A stretch of DNA of 36,406 nucleotides from Eisenbergiella porci. Lineage in GTDB: Bacteria; Bacillota; Clostridia; Lachnospirales; Lachnospiraceae. The notes below the pieces were generated by a model. That model saw only the letters and a list, made by a program, of their open reading frames with translations, was not told the DNA's origin and did no database searches. The position numbers were made by a program, and so were the translations under genes. The DNA lies in assembly GCF_009696275.1 (NCBI RefSeq), contig NZ_VUMI01000055.1:1-36406 (forward strand). The letters run 5' to 3'. Positions 7,080-14,732 of the stretch are shown one piece after another. Numbering within the stretch: the stretch's first letter is position 1; each line of letters opens with the position of its first letter.

Positions 7080-8456
7080 CGTCTGGATAGACTGAAGAAC
7101 TTTTGTTAGCAGTTCCGGGTTGCTGGTCAGCAGCGCAGCCAGGGCATTTGCGTCCATCGCGGACGCTTTCTCTGTTGCTGCTGGCTGTATGGTTGCGCCG
7201 CCCTGCTGATAGAACTGCTGCTCCATCTCAGAAGCCAGCATTCTCCGATCCTCATCCAGAATATGCGCATAGCGTTTCGTGACCATATCCGGTGTACTCC
7301 AACCACCATCGCCCTGTACCGCCTTCAGATCACCGCCGGACAAGCGGAGCTTTACACCCGCGCTGGTATGGCGGATACTGTGAAAGACGATCTCGCTGGG
7401 ATCAATGGTGGGATCACCCATTGCTTCGAGGACTTCCTTAAAGCGTTTGTTCAGGTGTTCCGTCATGATTGGCCTGCCGTTTGCCTGACAGATGATAAGC
7501 CCGTAATCCATATACCCATCATCACCCAACTCGACCTTGAGCTTGTCCTGCATTTGCTTCAGGACCTTCAGCTTTTGAGCAACTGTCTCCGGAATGTAAA
7601 CATTTCGGACGCTGCCCTCAGTCTTGGGCTGTTTCAGGACGATCAGGGTTCTGGTTCCGGGATACAGGTTCGGAAACCGGAACATGATGTCCATTTTGGT
7701 AAGGGTATCTGCCAGCTTTTTGTCTACACGGTCAATCACCCTGTCGATATAGAGCATCCGGTTCGCGGGGTCGTATCTGTCCCACTGTGCGCCGCCGACC
7801 TCGCCGCCGCGCATACTGCAGGCAAAGGCCAGATGAATCGCACAGTGGATCAGATAATAGTCATAGATATCCGGTCTGTCCGTAAACTCCATGACCTTCT
7901 GGAGCTGCTCCGGCGTCAATGCGGCACGCTTTTTCTCTTTGTGTTCCGGGAGTGTCGCGTTCAAGAACGGGTTCTTCGCGATGTACTCCCACTTCACAGC
8001 CTGATTAAAGGCGCAGCGCAAAACCTTGTGAATATCATGGATAATCGAAGTCGTGAGATGCTCACGCTTTGGTTTTCCAGGGTTGGTCACAGGTTCTGCT
8101 TCAAAGAGCAGGAAGTGATAGTAGTCATCCACGGTCTTGGTGCGGATGCTGCGGAGCTTTTTGTCTCCAAGGTACGGGTACACATAGTTCTCCAGCAGGC
8201 CAACATTCCCGTCATAGGTAGATGCTACCCACCGCTTCTCTCCGTATTTCTGAACGAATTCATGGAGAAATTCGCTGACGGTCATATCATTCTGTTCGAT
8301 ATGGATATTCTGAGATACCTCATACTCCAACTGAGCTTTTCTGGACTTTGCTGCGTTATAGCTGAGGCCGGATTCCCATACCTGATGTTTGTTTTTGCCT
8401 TCGCCTTCGTAATACACCACGGCGTAGGCTTTTCCTCTTTTTACGATAGATGCCAT
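7065..8456 (-). CDS. int: Tyrosine recombinase, ICE integrase
   Basis: A 463-residue site-specific tyrosine recombinase that integrates and excises the element. Residues 1-50 form an AP2-like arm-binding domain, about 58-170 the SAM-like core-binding domain and 180-405 the catalytic domain. The catalytic set is visible: R216 (SMRGGE), K278 (LKQPKTEG), H359 and R362 (FHSIRH), W386 in the H/W position (GDGGW) and nucleophile Y396 (KRYAHI). A Gln-rich 50-residue tail follows. The gene starts two bases after the xis stop with GGAGGG upstream, so the two form an xis-int unit. It faces the tRNA-Arg gene, which is the usual position next to the attachment site. Confidence 0.96.
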   Translation of the reverse strand: MASIVKRGKAYAVVYYEGEGKNKHQVWESGLSYNAAKSRKAQLEYEVSQNIHIEQNDMTVSEFLHEFVQKYGEKRWVASTYDGNVGLLENYVYPYLGDKKLRSIRTKTVDDYYHFLLFEAEPVTNPGKPKREHLTTSIIHDIHKVLRCAFNQAVKWEYIAKNPFLNATLPEHKEKKRAALTPEQLQKVMEFTDRPDIYDYYLIHCAIHLAFACSMRGGEVGGAQWDRYDPANRMLYIDRVIDRVDKKLADTLTKMDIMFRFPNLYPGTRTLIVLKQPKTEGSVRNVYIPETVAQKLKVLKQMQDKLKVELGDDGYMDYGLIICQANGRPIMTEHLNKRFKEVLEAMGDPTIDPSEIVFHSIRHTSAGVKLRLSGGDLKAVQGDGGWSTPDMVTKRYAHILDEDRRMLASEMEQQFYQQGGATIQPAATEKASAMDANALAALLTSNPELLTKVLQSIQTANNG

Positions 8457-8458
8457 GT

Positions 8459-8668
8459 TTATTGCCCTCCGATCTGATTGAAATTATCCAACCAGTTGTC
8501 GAAAGAGACTTTGGAGATCCGCAGGACCCTGCCCACGCGAACCACCTTGAAGCAGTCAGAATTACACAGCTCATAAGCCTTCCTCCTGCTGATACCGAGG
8601 ATTTCTCGTACCTCATCCACGGAATATGTTCTTTTGCCAACTGATGATGTTGTAGTTACAGCTCCGAT
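8459..8668 (-). CDS. xis: Excisionase (winged helix-turn-helix), likely ATC start
   Basis: A 69-residue basic DNA-binding protein that bends DNA at the attachment site to favour excision. The core KRTYSVDEVREILGIS, RRKAYELCN and VVRVGRVLRISK match the excisionase/helix-turn-helix family of Gram-positive ICEs. The stop is two bases before int. No ATG, GTG or TTG occurs in frame between the ribosome binding site (AAAGGAGG, about 8676-8683) and the domain. The codon at the right distance, eight bases away, is ATC (8668-8666), giving MGAVTTTSSVGKR. The next standard start, the GTG of SVDEV, would remove the first part of the fold. The ATC start is inferred. Confidence 0.85.
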   Translation of the reverse strand: MGAVTTTSSVGKRTYSVDEVREILGISRRKAYELCNSDCFKVVRVGRVLRISKVSFDNWLDNFNQIGGQ

Positions 8669-9352
8669 TGCAAAGACCTCCTTTCACCGCAATCGGATTG
8701 ATCGGATGCATCACAACGTACTTGTATTATATCTGCTGCGGAACATCCAAGCAATCTTGCGGCCTATGTAGTATTTGACGCCTTTCTCATGATGGCGTTT
8801 GATTGTCTCGATCCATGTGGGATGAAACACCATGCGCCGCAAACAAGTCTGCTTGTGGCGACAGGTCTTGCATCTCACAAGACAGCCGCACCGAACAGAT
8901 TGAAGCCGTCATAACATAACGGTAAAGTTTCGGTGCGGCTGTATTAGTTGTTGCAAGATATTTTTATTCGCCACTTTTGCCACGCGCCCCTGACGATAGG
9001 GATATTACAGGTCGCCCCTGGCAGGGCTGTCATAACTCCGCAGGCGTCGTTTTACTCGTGCGCCGCAGGGTTCCCCCTCAGTCTTTGGGAGGTCGTGAGA
9101 AAGTATCGTTAGCCCCCGCGCTGTCATCGCGCCCGGATTGCCACATCCGGGTCTAAGACTTCCGTTCATCGCTCTGGAGCTTGTCTGCTTCACCTCCTTG
9201 CAAGCTGCCGTCATCGCGCCGGGTCTTATGCCGCTACTCACGCGGGTTTCGTACCTGTAATACCGTATATTCAATTTTCAAAGAGCTTCAGGTCACGAGG
9301 ATAGCGTGTCCTTCTAATCACCATGAGGCTTTGAGCCTTTGTTTCAGGGGTG
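8669..9352 (-). other. Structured untranslated region between sigma gene and xis
   Basis: About 680 bases between the sigma-like gene and xis, all in the direction of transcription. On the minus strand it opens with AGCTCTTTGAAAATT (9289-9275), close to the rRNA boxA antitermination sequence. GCYGTCAT (plus strand) recurs at 8905, 9026, 9120 and 9207, two of the copies extending into TCGCGCC. Hairpins include CCCGGAT/ATCCGGG (9132-9138 with 9145-9151) and a 14-bp stem (8882-8895 with 8929-8942). No protein is convincing except a small ORF at 8711-8878. It may be a regulatory leader or a noncoding RNA of the element. Confidence 0.5.
8711..8878 (-). CDS. Possible Cys-rich small protein
   Basis: A 55-residue frame starting with GTG, directly after the 14-bp stem-loop and ending just before the xis ribosome binding site. 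It begins MRCKTCRHKQTC, a C-x2-C-x5-C pattern that could bind metal, and continues with a basic and aromatic stretch (HPTWIETIKRHH, GRKIAWMFRSRY). No clear ribosome binding site precedes the GTG, and no family is recognised. It could equally be part of the untranslated leader. Confidence 0.3.
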   Translation of the reverse strand: MRCKTCRHKQTCLRRMVFHPTWIETIKRHHEKGVKYYIGRKIAWMFRSRYNTSTL

Positions 9353-9778
9353 TTACAGGCGATTTTTCAGGAAAGTCTCCATGTTCCGAAGACCGCGCTG
9401 GATGGATTCGCTGACCGATGCAACGCTCACTCCTTCACTCTTGGCAATCGCTGATTCTGTCAGCTCCAGGAAGTAATGAGCGTAGATGCGCTTGGCCTGC
9501 TTGTCCGGCAGAGCGGCAATCGCAGCGTGAAGCTGCTCCATCGTCACTTTGCGCTCATACAGCTCACAAGGGGTCATGGAAACGAAAAGGGCATCATACT
9601 CAATGCCGTCTCCGCGATCCAGAGAATAATACGCCTTGTGGTAATATGTACGGCGGCGGTATGCGGCCTCCAGGCGGTCATGCTCTTTCATAACAGCGGC
9701 TACTTCATCAGGAACCTCAATAATGTAATCGGTCTTATAAAAATCGGGATACTGTTCCCGCAGATTGATCTTGGTCAT
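9353..9778 (-). CDS. Sigma-70 region 4-like regulator
   Basis: A 141-residue protein of the kind found next to xis/int in Tn916- and Tn1549-type elements (Orf7-like). Residues about 85-140 resemble sigma region 4: LPDKQAKRIYAHYFLEL, ESAIAKSEGVSVASVS, ESIQRGLRNME. Region 2 is lacking, so it probably acts as an accessory regulator rather than a full sigma factor. The N-terminal YIIEVPDEVAA and YSLDRGDGIEYDAL are family hallmarks. GGAGGT precedes the ATG. Transcription continues leftward through the structured leader into xis and int, so it probably controls excision. Confidence 0.88.
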   Translation of the reverse strand: MTKINLREQYPDFYKTDYIIEVPDEVAAVMKEHDRLEAAYRRRTYYHKAYYSLDRGDGIEYDALFVSMTPCELYERKVTMEQLHAAIAALPDKQAKRIYAHYFLELTESAIAKSEGVSVASVSESIQRGLRNMETFLKNRL

Positions 9779-9956
9779 AATTTACCTCCATTTCAGTTGT
9801 CAGGGACAAAGGGAAACCGAAATGGAAGCGGCGGGGAACGACACCCACAGGAGCCGACATGAACTCCCTGTTTTCGACAATGAAAAGCGCCGGACACTCG
9901 TATAGAGCATCCGGCGTAAAAACACCTGTCAGACGGATTGTTCTGTTTTACATACG

Positions 9957-10070
9957 CTAATCGTTCTGGTTCATAGGCATAAAGGGGTGGAGCGCAGCCT
10001 GGGATTTTTTTCGCAGTTCACCAAAAAGGTGAGCTATGAGAACGATGAAGATATGGGGTAAAAAGATCAT
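9957..10070 (-). CDS. Small hydrophobic peptide, 37 residues
   Basis: A short frame upstream of the sigma-like gene and on the same strand. GGAGG lies five bases before the ATG, inside the loop and 3' arm of the 10071-10090 hairpin, so that hairpin could hide the ribosome binding site. The peptide starts MIFLPHIFIVLIAHLFGEL, which could be a membrane-seeking helix, and ends with a polar tail (RKKSQAALHPFMPMNQND). Its family is unknown. It may be a leader peptide or a small membrane protein. Confidence 0.4.
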   Translation of the reverse strand: MIFLPHIFIVLIAHLFGELRKKSQAALHPFMPMNQND

Positions 10071-10109
10071 AGCCGCCTCCAACGGCGGCTACTTGAATTT
10101 GAGCGCACA

Positions 10110-10160
10110 AAATCGTCCCAGATAGCTGCCGTTTTTTTTAACGGCTGTCTGGGATGATTT
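10110..10160. terminator. Long imperfect hairpin, possible terminator
   Basis: Arms of more than 20 bases (10110-10133 with 10140-10160) pair with a few mismatches and an all-T loop. The following ATTTTTAG on the plus strand is a weak U-tract. It could insulate the divergent units or act as an attenuator. Confidence 0.45.
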
Positions 10161-10244
10161 TTAGAATATCATCCACTCAAAACCGGAATAATAATGCTGG
10201 TTTACCCGTCTGATAGGGTGATTAAATTCCTCCTTCCAGAACGA

Positions 10245-10250
10245 TATAAT
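10245..10250 (+). promoter_or_regulatory. -10 box of XRE gene
   Basis: A perfect TATAAT lies 20 bases before the ATG of the XRE regulator, with GAGGTG in between as ribosome binding site. No good -35 box is present at the normal distance, so an activator or an extended contact may be needed. Confidence 0.55.
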
Positions 10251-10269
10251 ACTATTGAGGTGAACGATT

Positions 10270-10629
10270 ATGCCGGAAAGTGATTTTACAAGACTTGGCA
10301 ATGCTATGAGAAATGCCCGGAAAAGCCGGGGCTTTACTCAAGAGCGATTGTCTGATGTGTCCGGCGTTTCTGTCCGTCATATCGCCAAAATTGAAAAAGG
10401 GGATGTCAATCCGTCCTTTGATATAATGGAAAAGCTAATTACAGCCCTTGGAACATCCTTTGATGCTTTCTACAATCCAGCGTCTGACAAGGAAACCAAA
10501 GATCTTCAGGAAATCATAGGGCTATATAAGGCTTGTCCGTCCAGCGGGAAGCGGCTGATCGCAGCTACCGCGCGGGCCTTGGCAAATGAATTGATGGACA
10601 CAAACCTGGAAACAGAATCTAACAAGTGA
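10270..10629 (+). CDS. XRE-family transcriptional regulator
   Basis: A 119-residue Cro/CI-type DNA-binding protein. The helix-turn-helix spans residues about 7-62 (LGNAMRNARKSRGFTQERLSDVSGVSVRHIAKIEKG, then NPSFDIMEKLITALG). A C-terminal helical part of about 50 residues (ETKDLQEIIGLYKACP) may serve dimerisation. It is the only rightward gene in the ICE part of the window and stands divergent from the sigma-like regulator. This fits a repressor of the excision and transfer genes, as in other ICEs, by inference. It is followed at once by a strong terminator. Confidence 0.88.
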   Translation: MPESDFTRLGNAMRNARKSRGFTQERLSDVSGVSVRHIAKIEKGDVNPSFDIMEKLITALGTSFDAFYNPASDKETKDLQEIIGLYKACPSSGKRLIAATARALANELMDTNLETESNK

Positions 10630-10673
10630 AGCCAGCCGGTGAGGAATAACCTTGCCCGCTGGCTTCGCTTTTT
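10628..10673 (+). terminator. Terminator of XRE gene
   Basis: GAAGCCAGC-CGG pairs with CC-GCTGGCTTC, followed by GCTTTTT. The hairpin starts on the XRE stop codon. It also separates the ICE regulator from the end of the cargo operon. Confidence 0.85.
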
Positions 10674-10698
10674 CTGTGTTAAACGGGCATATCTTTTC

Positions 10699-11919
10699 TC
10701 AAGCAATCCAATTAAGAACTTCTTGCTTTATCAGCTCCAATATGTATTGTCCTGCTTTTTCTCCATCAGCAGATCCCTGCAACGTACAATTCAAAGTACA
10801 TCTATTCTTGAACGTACTGATCGTTAACTGAAAATCAGGTGGTAGCCGGTATGTTCCTGTCAAAAAGCAGTTTTGAATGGTACAGTCTGTGAAGCAGAGC
10901 TTCTCATGGCTGATAATTCCAAAATTCGTATATGATACAGGTGTTAATCGGTAGGTGGCTTTTACGGCTTGTCCCAACAGGAGCCGCGGGGCTTTATGAA
11001 AAATTCTATCTAAGGCTTTTATGCCTACAAAACAACGATACCGGGATTTTTGAAGTGCCAGTTCAATATGCACTTGTTGCAAGGTCATACCAAATGAACA
11101 TCCAGGGGGAATTTCAACTGTTATCCTCCGATATATCCCGGTCATATTTGCAATAGTCAAAGTGTCTAATTCTGGATAAAATCTCCGCAGATCAGCAGGA
11201 CATGGAAGAATTACCGTATTTATATTTTGAAGTTGGGCAATCACACGGGCATAAGCTGTCATAAAAACATCATTCATAGTTGTGCCGGATGCCCTTGCTT
11301 TTTGGTGAATAAGCTCCATATCACAGGATGATATTTGGCTGGTTAAGCACAAAAATTGATTGCCCGTTTCTGCTGGCCGTAATGGAGAAATGGACAGGTG
11401 TTTATGACGTTTGGCCTGCTCCGTTGGAGCAAGAACATGGATGTTCTTCAACAGAGGGGAAATGTCGCGGTGATTTTCGATGTTCTTATTCAGTCGTTTC
11501 CCATTGTAAAGCGCCGCCAGCAAATAAAGGTATTGTAAAAATCCCTCCCCATCAGCAAGAATATGGCTCATTACAGCAATTACAAGTTCATGGTTCCTTT
11601 GAGAGATAATAAAAATCTGGAATTGTGGGTGACTATCTAAATCCTGCTGCAATACAGAAGTCATATTCTCTGCTGTGTATCGTACTACGTCATTAGCCGT
11701 ATATCCTAAATCGACAAAGCAGTTCTTTTTGAAATCATAAGCGCACAGAATTTCTGGCACAATTTCACTTGAAAGGGAAACAGACTGTTTCAAACGCTCA
11801 ATGTCAAGATGGCCTATGATCTCCATGTGGCAATACATGAGAGGATATACACGGTGACGGTGGGATGCTTCTACAAAATCCAAACTTTCGCAAGGTATTC
11901 TATTCGGTTGTTTCTCCAT
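10699..11919 (-). CDS. Condensation-type acyltransferase-like protein
   Basis: A 406-residue protein of the CoA-dependent acyltransferase/condensation-domain fold. The catalytic motif HxxxDG is intact as SHILADGEG (H119, D123, G124), and a second half-domain follows, as in free-standing acyltransferases of the PapA/alcohol acetyltransferase type. No carrier-protein or adenylation domain is attached, so it probably joins an acyl group to a small alcohol, amine or lipid. The start chosen is the ATG at 11919, with GGAG nine bases upstream. Its codons overlap the stop of the preceding gene. ATGs at 11934 and 11955 are alternatives. It is the last gene of the TetR-controlled operon. The substrate is unknown. 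Confidence 0.72.
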   Translation of the reverse strand: MEKQPNRIPCESLDFVEASHRHRVYPLMYCHMEIIGHLDIERLKQSVSLSSEIVPEILCAYDFKKNCFVDLGYTANDVVRYTAENMTSVLQQDLDSHPQFQIFIISQRNHELVIAVMSHILADGEGFLQYLYLLAALYNGKRLNKNIENHRDISPLLKNIHVLAPTEQAKRHKHLSISPLRPAETGNQFLCLTSQISSCDMELIHQKARASGTTMNDVFMTAYARVIAQLQNINTVILPCPADLRRFYPELDTLTIANMTGIYRRITVEIPPGCSFGMTLQQVHIELALQKSRYRCFVGIKALDRIFHKAPRLLLGQAVKATYRLTPVSYTNFGIISHEKLCFTDCTIQNCFLTGTYRLPPDFQLTISTFKNRCTLNCTLQGSADGEKAGQYILELIKQEVLNWIA

Positions 11920-13021
11920 ACGCTTGATCTCCATTATCGGGGTTAGCCTTATCAAAAGTTATCTCTGTTACATATTCAAGGTTCCTGTAATAGTCCAATT
12001 CAATAAAATCTGTTGGTTGAACATGGGTTGCTGCTTTTTCAAAATAGTTCAAGCCCGCCAGCTCCAACATGGTATAAGTAAATTGAGAGCAAAACATAAT
12101 GTTCGGCTGGTATGACGCTTTGAAAAGCAGACCCAACAGGTTATAGGCGCTGCCCTCGCTGTTGATTTCATGTACCTTATTCAATATTATCTTCTTTTGA
12201 GCGGGGGTAGCCGAAAGTCGGTAAAGCAGAACCGTTGAACCGTTTCGCCTTGTTAATCCTTTTACAATTTCTGAATTAAGGCCGGGAGGTTCCAGCTTAT
12301 CGCCTCCGTTGTAGCTGATAATTGTTTGCAGCTCACGATCAAAAGAAATGGAAACGTGATTGTATGCTCTGTTTGTAAAAAGGCCGATTACTTCACTGGA
12401 CGGGCTTTTGGATTTTGTGATTACCAAATAGAGGTAGCCATTGTCCAGAGATGCTTTTGCGGTATTGAAATATTCGTTTGTCAGAGTTCCGTCATTGGTA
12501 TAGGCAAATGAATTATAGCGCGGTAAATCTTCGATAATTTCCCGCAGGCATCCTTTCGATAAGATTTTTCTGGCCTGCTTTGCCTTTGCAATCTTTTCCG
12601 TGATAAGTTCCTGATCTTGAAGTAGCTGTGAATAGGACAGCACAGCCCAATCATTTACCGAGGGGGCAATACAGTTGTCCGTATGATGGAAGAAACATAT
12701 TTGCCGGGTAAGAAAGGGAGCAAGAACAATCAGAACCCCCAGCAAGCGGTATAAATGAAAATGTAATTCCGTACTGTCGGCAGGGCGTATAACCAAAACT
12801 GCAAACAAAATTTGTGCCGCTAAAACGAGAGCGTATATAATTACCTGAACGATCTTTTCTAATATGATAGACGCTGCAAAAATCGCATAGCAGAGCAGGA
12901 ACACAAAGGAAAAAATGTATGCGAGTATATAAACCACATAATTTCCGTTCCAATACAGTACGACACCAATTAGAGTGATCATTGCCAGCATCAGGCTCAT
13001 GGGAAAAATGCGATGTTTCAT
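11900..13021 (-). CDS. Membrane protein with YiiX/YebB-like papain-fold domain
   Basis: A 373-residue protein. Residues about 5-110 hold four hydrophobic segments. The rest is a soluble domain resembling permuted papain-like (YiiX/YebB, NlpC/P60 superfamily) enzymes: NHVSISFD with H222, then FCSQFTYTMLELAGL with C311, in the His-before-Cys order of permuted members. Such enzymes cleave or form amide or ester bonds to lipids or peptides; the reaction here is unknown. The ATG overlaps the TGA of the YjdF-like gene (ATGA), which implies translational coupling, and the 3' end overlaps the acyltransferase gene. Confidence 0.7.
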   Translation of the reverse strand: MKHRIFPMSLMLAMITLIGVVLYWNGNYVVYILAYIFSFVFLLCYAIFAASIILEKIVQVIIYALVLAAQILFAVLVIRPADSTELHFHLYRLLGVLIVLAPFLTRQICFFHHTDNCIAPSVNDWAVLSYSQLLQDQELITEKIAKAKQARKILSKGCLREIIEDLPRYNSFAYTNDGTLTNEYFNTAKASLDNGYLYLVITKSKSPSSEVIGLFTNRAYNHVSISFDRELQTIISYNGGDKLEPPGLNSEIVKGLTRRNGSTVLLYRLSATPAQKKIILNKVHEINSEGSAYNLLGLLFKASYQPNIMFCSQFTYTMLELAGLNYFEKAATHVQPTDFIELDYYRNLEYVTEITFDKANPDNGDQAYGETTE

Positions 13022-13734
13022 TGCGCTACCTCCTGACTGGCTGCTTTGTTCTTCGCTGTTACAGGAATATAAACAAATCTCCCATACAGAGATTTTCCCA
13101 GCTTGTTTTTACAAAAACTATCAATGAGCAGGCTAATATAAAATATAGCAATCCCCGCTATGGCCACGATTATATCCATCATGGTGTCGTAAACAGGCGT
13201 GTGACCCATTGCAATAGATTCCATTACTCGCTGTGCATCAATATTCAATATCTGATCGCAGGTAAATTCAAAGATTTCCCATATTGCGGCACACCCCATC
13301 GTTGAGAGAAAAATGAGTACAAAGAAACCGAAGCGCTTTAGATTTCTCCCATTCCATTTCAGAAGCAAAATATAGAAACTCATGCTTGCAATTAAACCGA
13401 AACAGCCATGCATCAGCATATCCCACCAATAAAACCGATCATAAAATGACATAGCACATCCCAGGTCAACAGCAAGGACAATATGTATGGAAAACAATAA
13501 ATTCAAGACCAAAGGAAAAATCTCTTTCGTGGCATAAGACACTATCGGCAATATTGCAGGAATCAATGCCGCAGAAATCACCTGTAAAAAAACAACATAA
13601 TCGTTCTGGCCTACGCAGAATATATAGATCAACAACGTGACGGCTGCACAACACAGTGTTATGAGCAATGGCAACCACTGTAAATTTTTCTCGTTATCCA
13701 TACAGACCGCCGCTTTTTTATCTGCTTGCTTCAT
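13018..13734 (-). CDS. YjdF/DUF2238-like integral membrane protein
   Basis: A 238-residue protein with about six hydrophobic helices. The pattern YDRFYWWDMLMHGCFG, then AAIWEIFEFTCDQ and VYDTMMDIIVAIAG, resembles the YjdF (DUF2238) membrane family, in which Asp, His and Glu residues lie inside helices. The biochemical function of that family is not known to me. It is linked by ATGA overlaps to both neighbours, so it is made together with the lipoprotein and the YiiX-like protein. Confidence 0.68.
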   Translation of the reverse strand: MKQADKKAAVCMDNEKNLQWLPLLITLCCAAVTLLIYIFCVGQNDYVVFLQVISAALIPAILPIVSYATKEIFPLVLNLLFSIHIVLAVDLGCAMSFYDRFYWWDMLMHGCFGLIASMSFYILLLKWNGRNLKRFGFFVLIFLSTMGCAAIWEIFEFTCDQILNIDAQRVMESIAMGHTPVYDTMMDIIVAIAGIAIFYISLLIDSFCKNKLGKSLYGRFVYIPVTAKNKAASQEVAQ

Positions 13735-14645
13735 TGTGTTACCTCTATATCCCCGTTATTTGTTTCCACTTTGACTGTTACCGTTGGATGTTCGCCCACA
13801 GTTCCGCTTGTTGTCCTGCCATCCATAGAAATGCTTTCTTGAAAATTGGTTGAAACAGACCCATTCTTTGTTGTGGCCTGGAACTCAAATTCCAAATCGA
13901 CGGGCAACGTAACATGGATGCTATCATTTTTGTTATAGAATGAGAGGTCGCCGGTCACTTCGGTATAGACCACATTCAATTCGCCTGAATTGTTCGCCTT
14001 ATAGTTACCTGAGCCAATGGCGGACTGAATGTTTGCATTGCCGCTGGTGCTGGTATAGGCCACATTTCCATTCAGCGTATGACAAGAGAAGCTGCCGCTG
14101 GTTGTATCAACCCTGATCGTGTCGGCTTCCAGCCGGTTCACATCTAAAACGCCGCTGGTGGTGGACAGATGGATATTTTGCGCCGCCACGATGTTGAGCT
14201 TGACTGCTCCGGCGGTGCTGTCAATGCGGAGCGCATTTAAGGTCATTTCAAGAGCTGAAATATTAATATCCCCGTCAGTAGTTGTAACTGTCAGGCTCTC
14301 ATGGTAGGACGCTGGTAAATAAACCTCAACATAGCGGGAAAAATCATCTTTGAAAAAAGGCTTGCCGCCCTCGCTGATTTGAATACTGTTGCTGCTTTGG
14401 TTTACCTTTGCATAATAGCTGCTCTTGTTTTCTGTCATGTACTCTTTGATTGTCAGCTCATTATTTTCGCTTTCATAAAATGTCACTTTTTCCTCGTCAT
14501 ACGATATAGTCACTTCCGATATATCATCTAAGGAAAAAGTAAGCTCATTCGCCAGCGTGGATGATTGCTTATTGGAACAGCCGGTTAAAATCAGCAGCCC
14601 CACAGCGGCAACGAAACACGCCTTCAGAAGTTTTTTCATTTTCAT
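13731..14645 (-). CDS. DUF4097-type lipoprotein
   Basis: A 304-residue exported lipoprotein. The signal peptide ends in a lipobox (LILTGCSNK, Cys near residue 23). The mature part is a repetitive beta-helix of the DUF4097 kind, with strands such as LTVTTTDGDINIS, LRIDSTAGAVKL and IRVDTTSGSFSCHTL, recurring about every 18-20 residues. It would sit on the outer face of the membrane. It is the first gene of the four-gene operon. A TetR-type operator lies 31 bases upstream of its start, just downstream of the -10 box. GAGG precedes the ATG. Confidence 0.8.
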   Translation of the reverse strand: MKMKKLLKACFVAAVGLLILTGCSNKQSSTLANELTFSLDDISEVTISYDEEKVTFYESENNELTIKEYMTENKSSYYAKVNQSSNSIQISEGGKPFFKDDFSRYVEVYLPASYHESLTVTTTDGDINISALEMTLNALRIDSTAGAVKLNIVAAQNIHLSTTSGVLDVNRLEADTIRVDTTSGSFSCHTLNGNVAYTSTSGNANIQSAIGSGNYKANNSGELNVVYTEVTGDLSFYNKNDSIHVTLPVDLEFEFQATTKNGSVSTNFQESISMDGRTTSGTVGEHPTVTVKVETNNGDIEVTQ

Positions 14646-14675
14646 AATGTTGTCCTCGCTTTCTCAAAATAGCTA

Positions 14676-14690
14676 AATGAACAATTCATT
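14676..14690. promoter_or_regulatory. TetR operator copy 1 (operon)
   Basis: AATGAACAATTCATT is palindromic except at its centre and differs at only two central positions from the site at 15417-15431. It lies directly downstream of the -10 box of the lipoprotein operon, a position suited to repression. Confidence 0.75.
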
Positions 14691-14691
14691 C

Positions 14692-14720
14692 ATATTAAGG
14701 GGAAAAATTAGAGGGCGCAA
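14692..14720 (-). promoter_or_regulatory. Promoter of lipoprotein operon
   Basis: On the minus strand TTGCGC (14720-14715), 17 bases and TAATAT (14697-14692). The -35 box overlaps the tetR terminator hairpin, and the operator follows the -10. Confidence 0.6.
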
Positions 14721-14726
14721 GGCCCT
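14703..14726 (-). terminator. Terminator of tetR
   Basis: AGGGC/GCCCT around a 5-base loop (14712-14726), followed on the minus strand by CTAATTTTT. It is short but well placed, six bases past the tetR stop. Confidence 0.6.
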
Positions 14727-14732
14727 GCTAAT

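Larger units (their letters stand above)
9779..10269. other. Regulatory spacer between divergent sigma-like and XRE genes
   Basis: About 490 bases hold several hairpins: 9887-9917 (GCGCCGGA/TCCGGCGT), 10018-10032 (TCACC/GGTGA), 10071-10090 (AGCCGCC/GGCGGCT) and a long imperfect one at 10110-10160. A 37-residue ORF at 9957-10070 is listed separately. No promoter for the sigma-like gene was identified with confidence. Confidence 0.5.

Noticed and set aside
7263-8477. Long plus-strand frame of 404 codons opposite the integrase gene
   Set aside because: It is the antisense shadow of int, which has all catalytic residues. The antisense frame has no family similarity and no ribosome binding site.
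8356-8640. Minus-strand frame of 94 codons starting MAKEHIPWMRY
   Set aside because: It overlaps xis in another frame. The xis frame has the helix-turn-helix signature and the ribosome binding site.
9005-9274. Minus-strand frame of 89 codons with repeated GAMTA
   Set aside because: The repeated residues only reflect the GCYGTCAT repeats of the structured leader. Composition and lack of a family argue against a protein.
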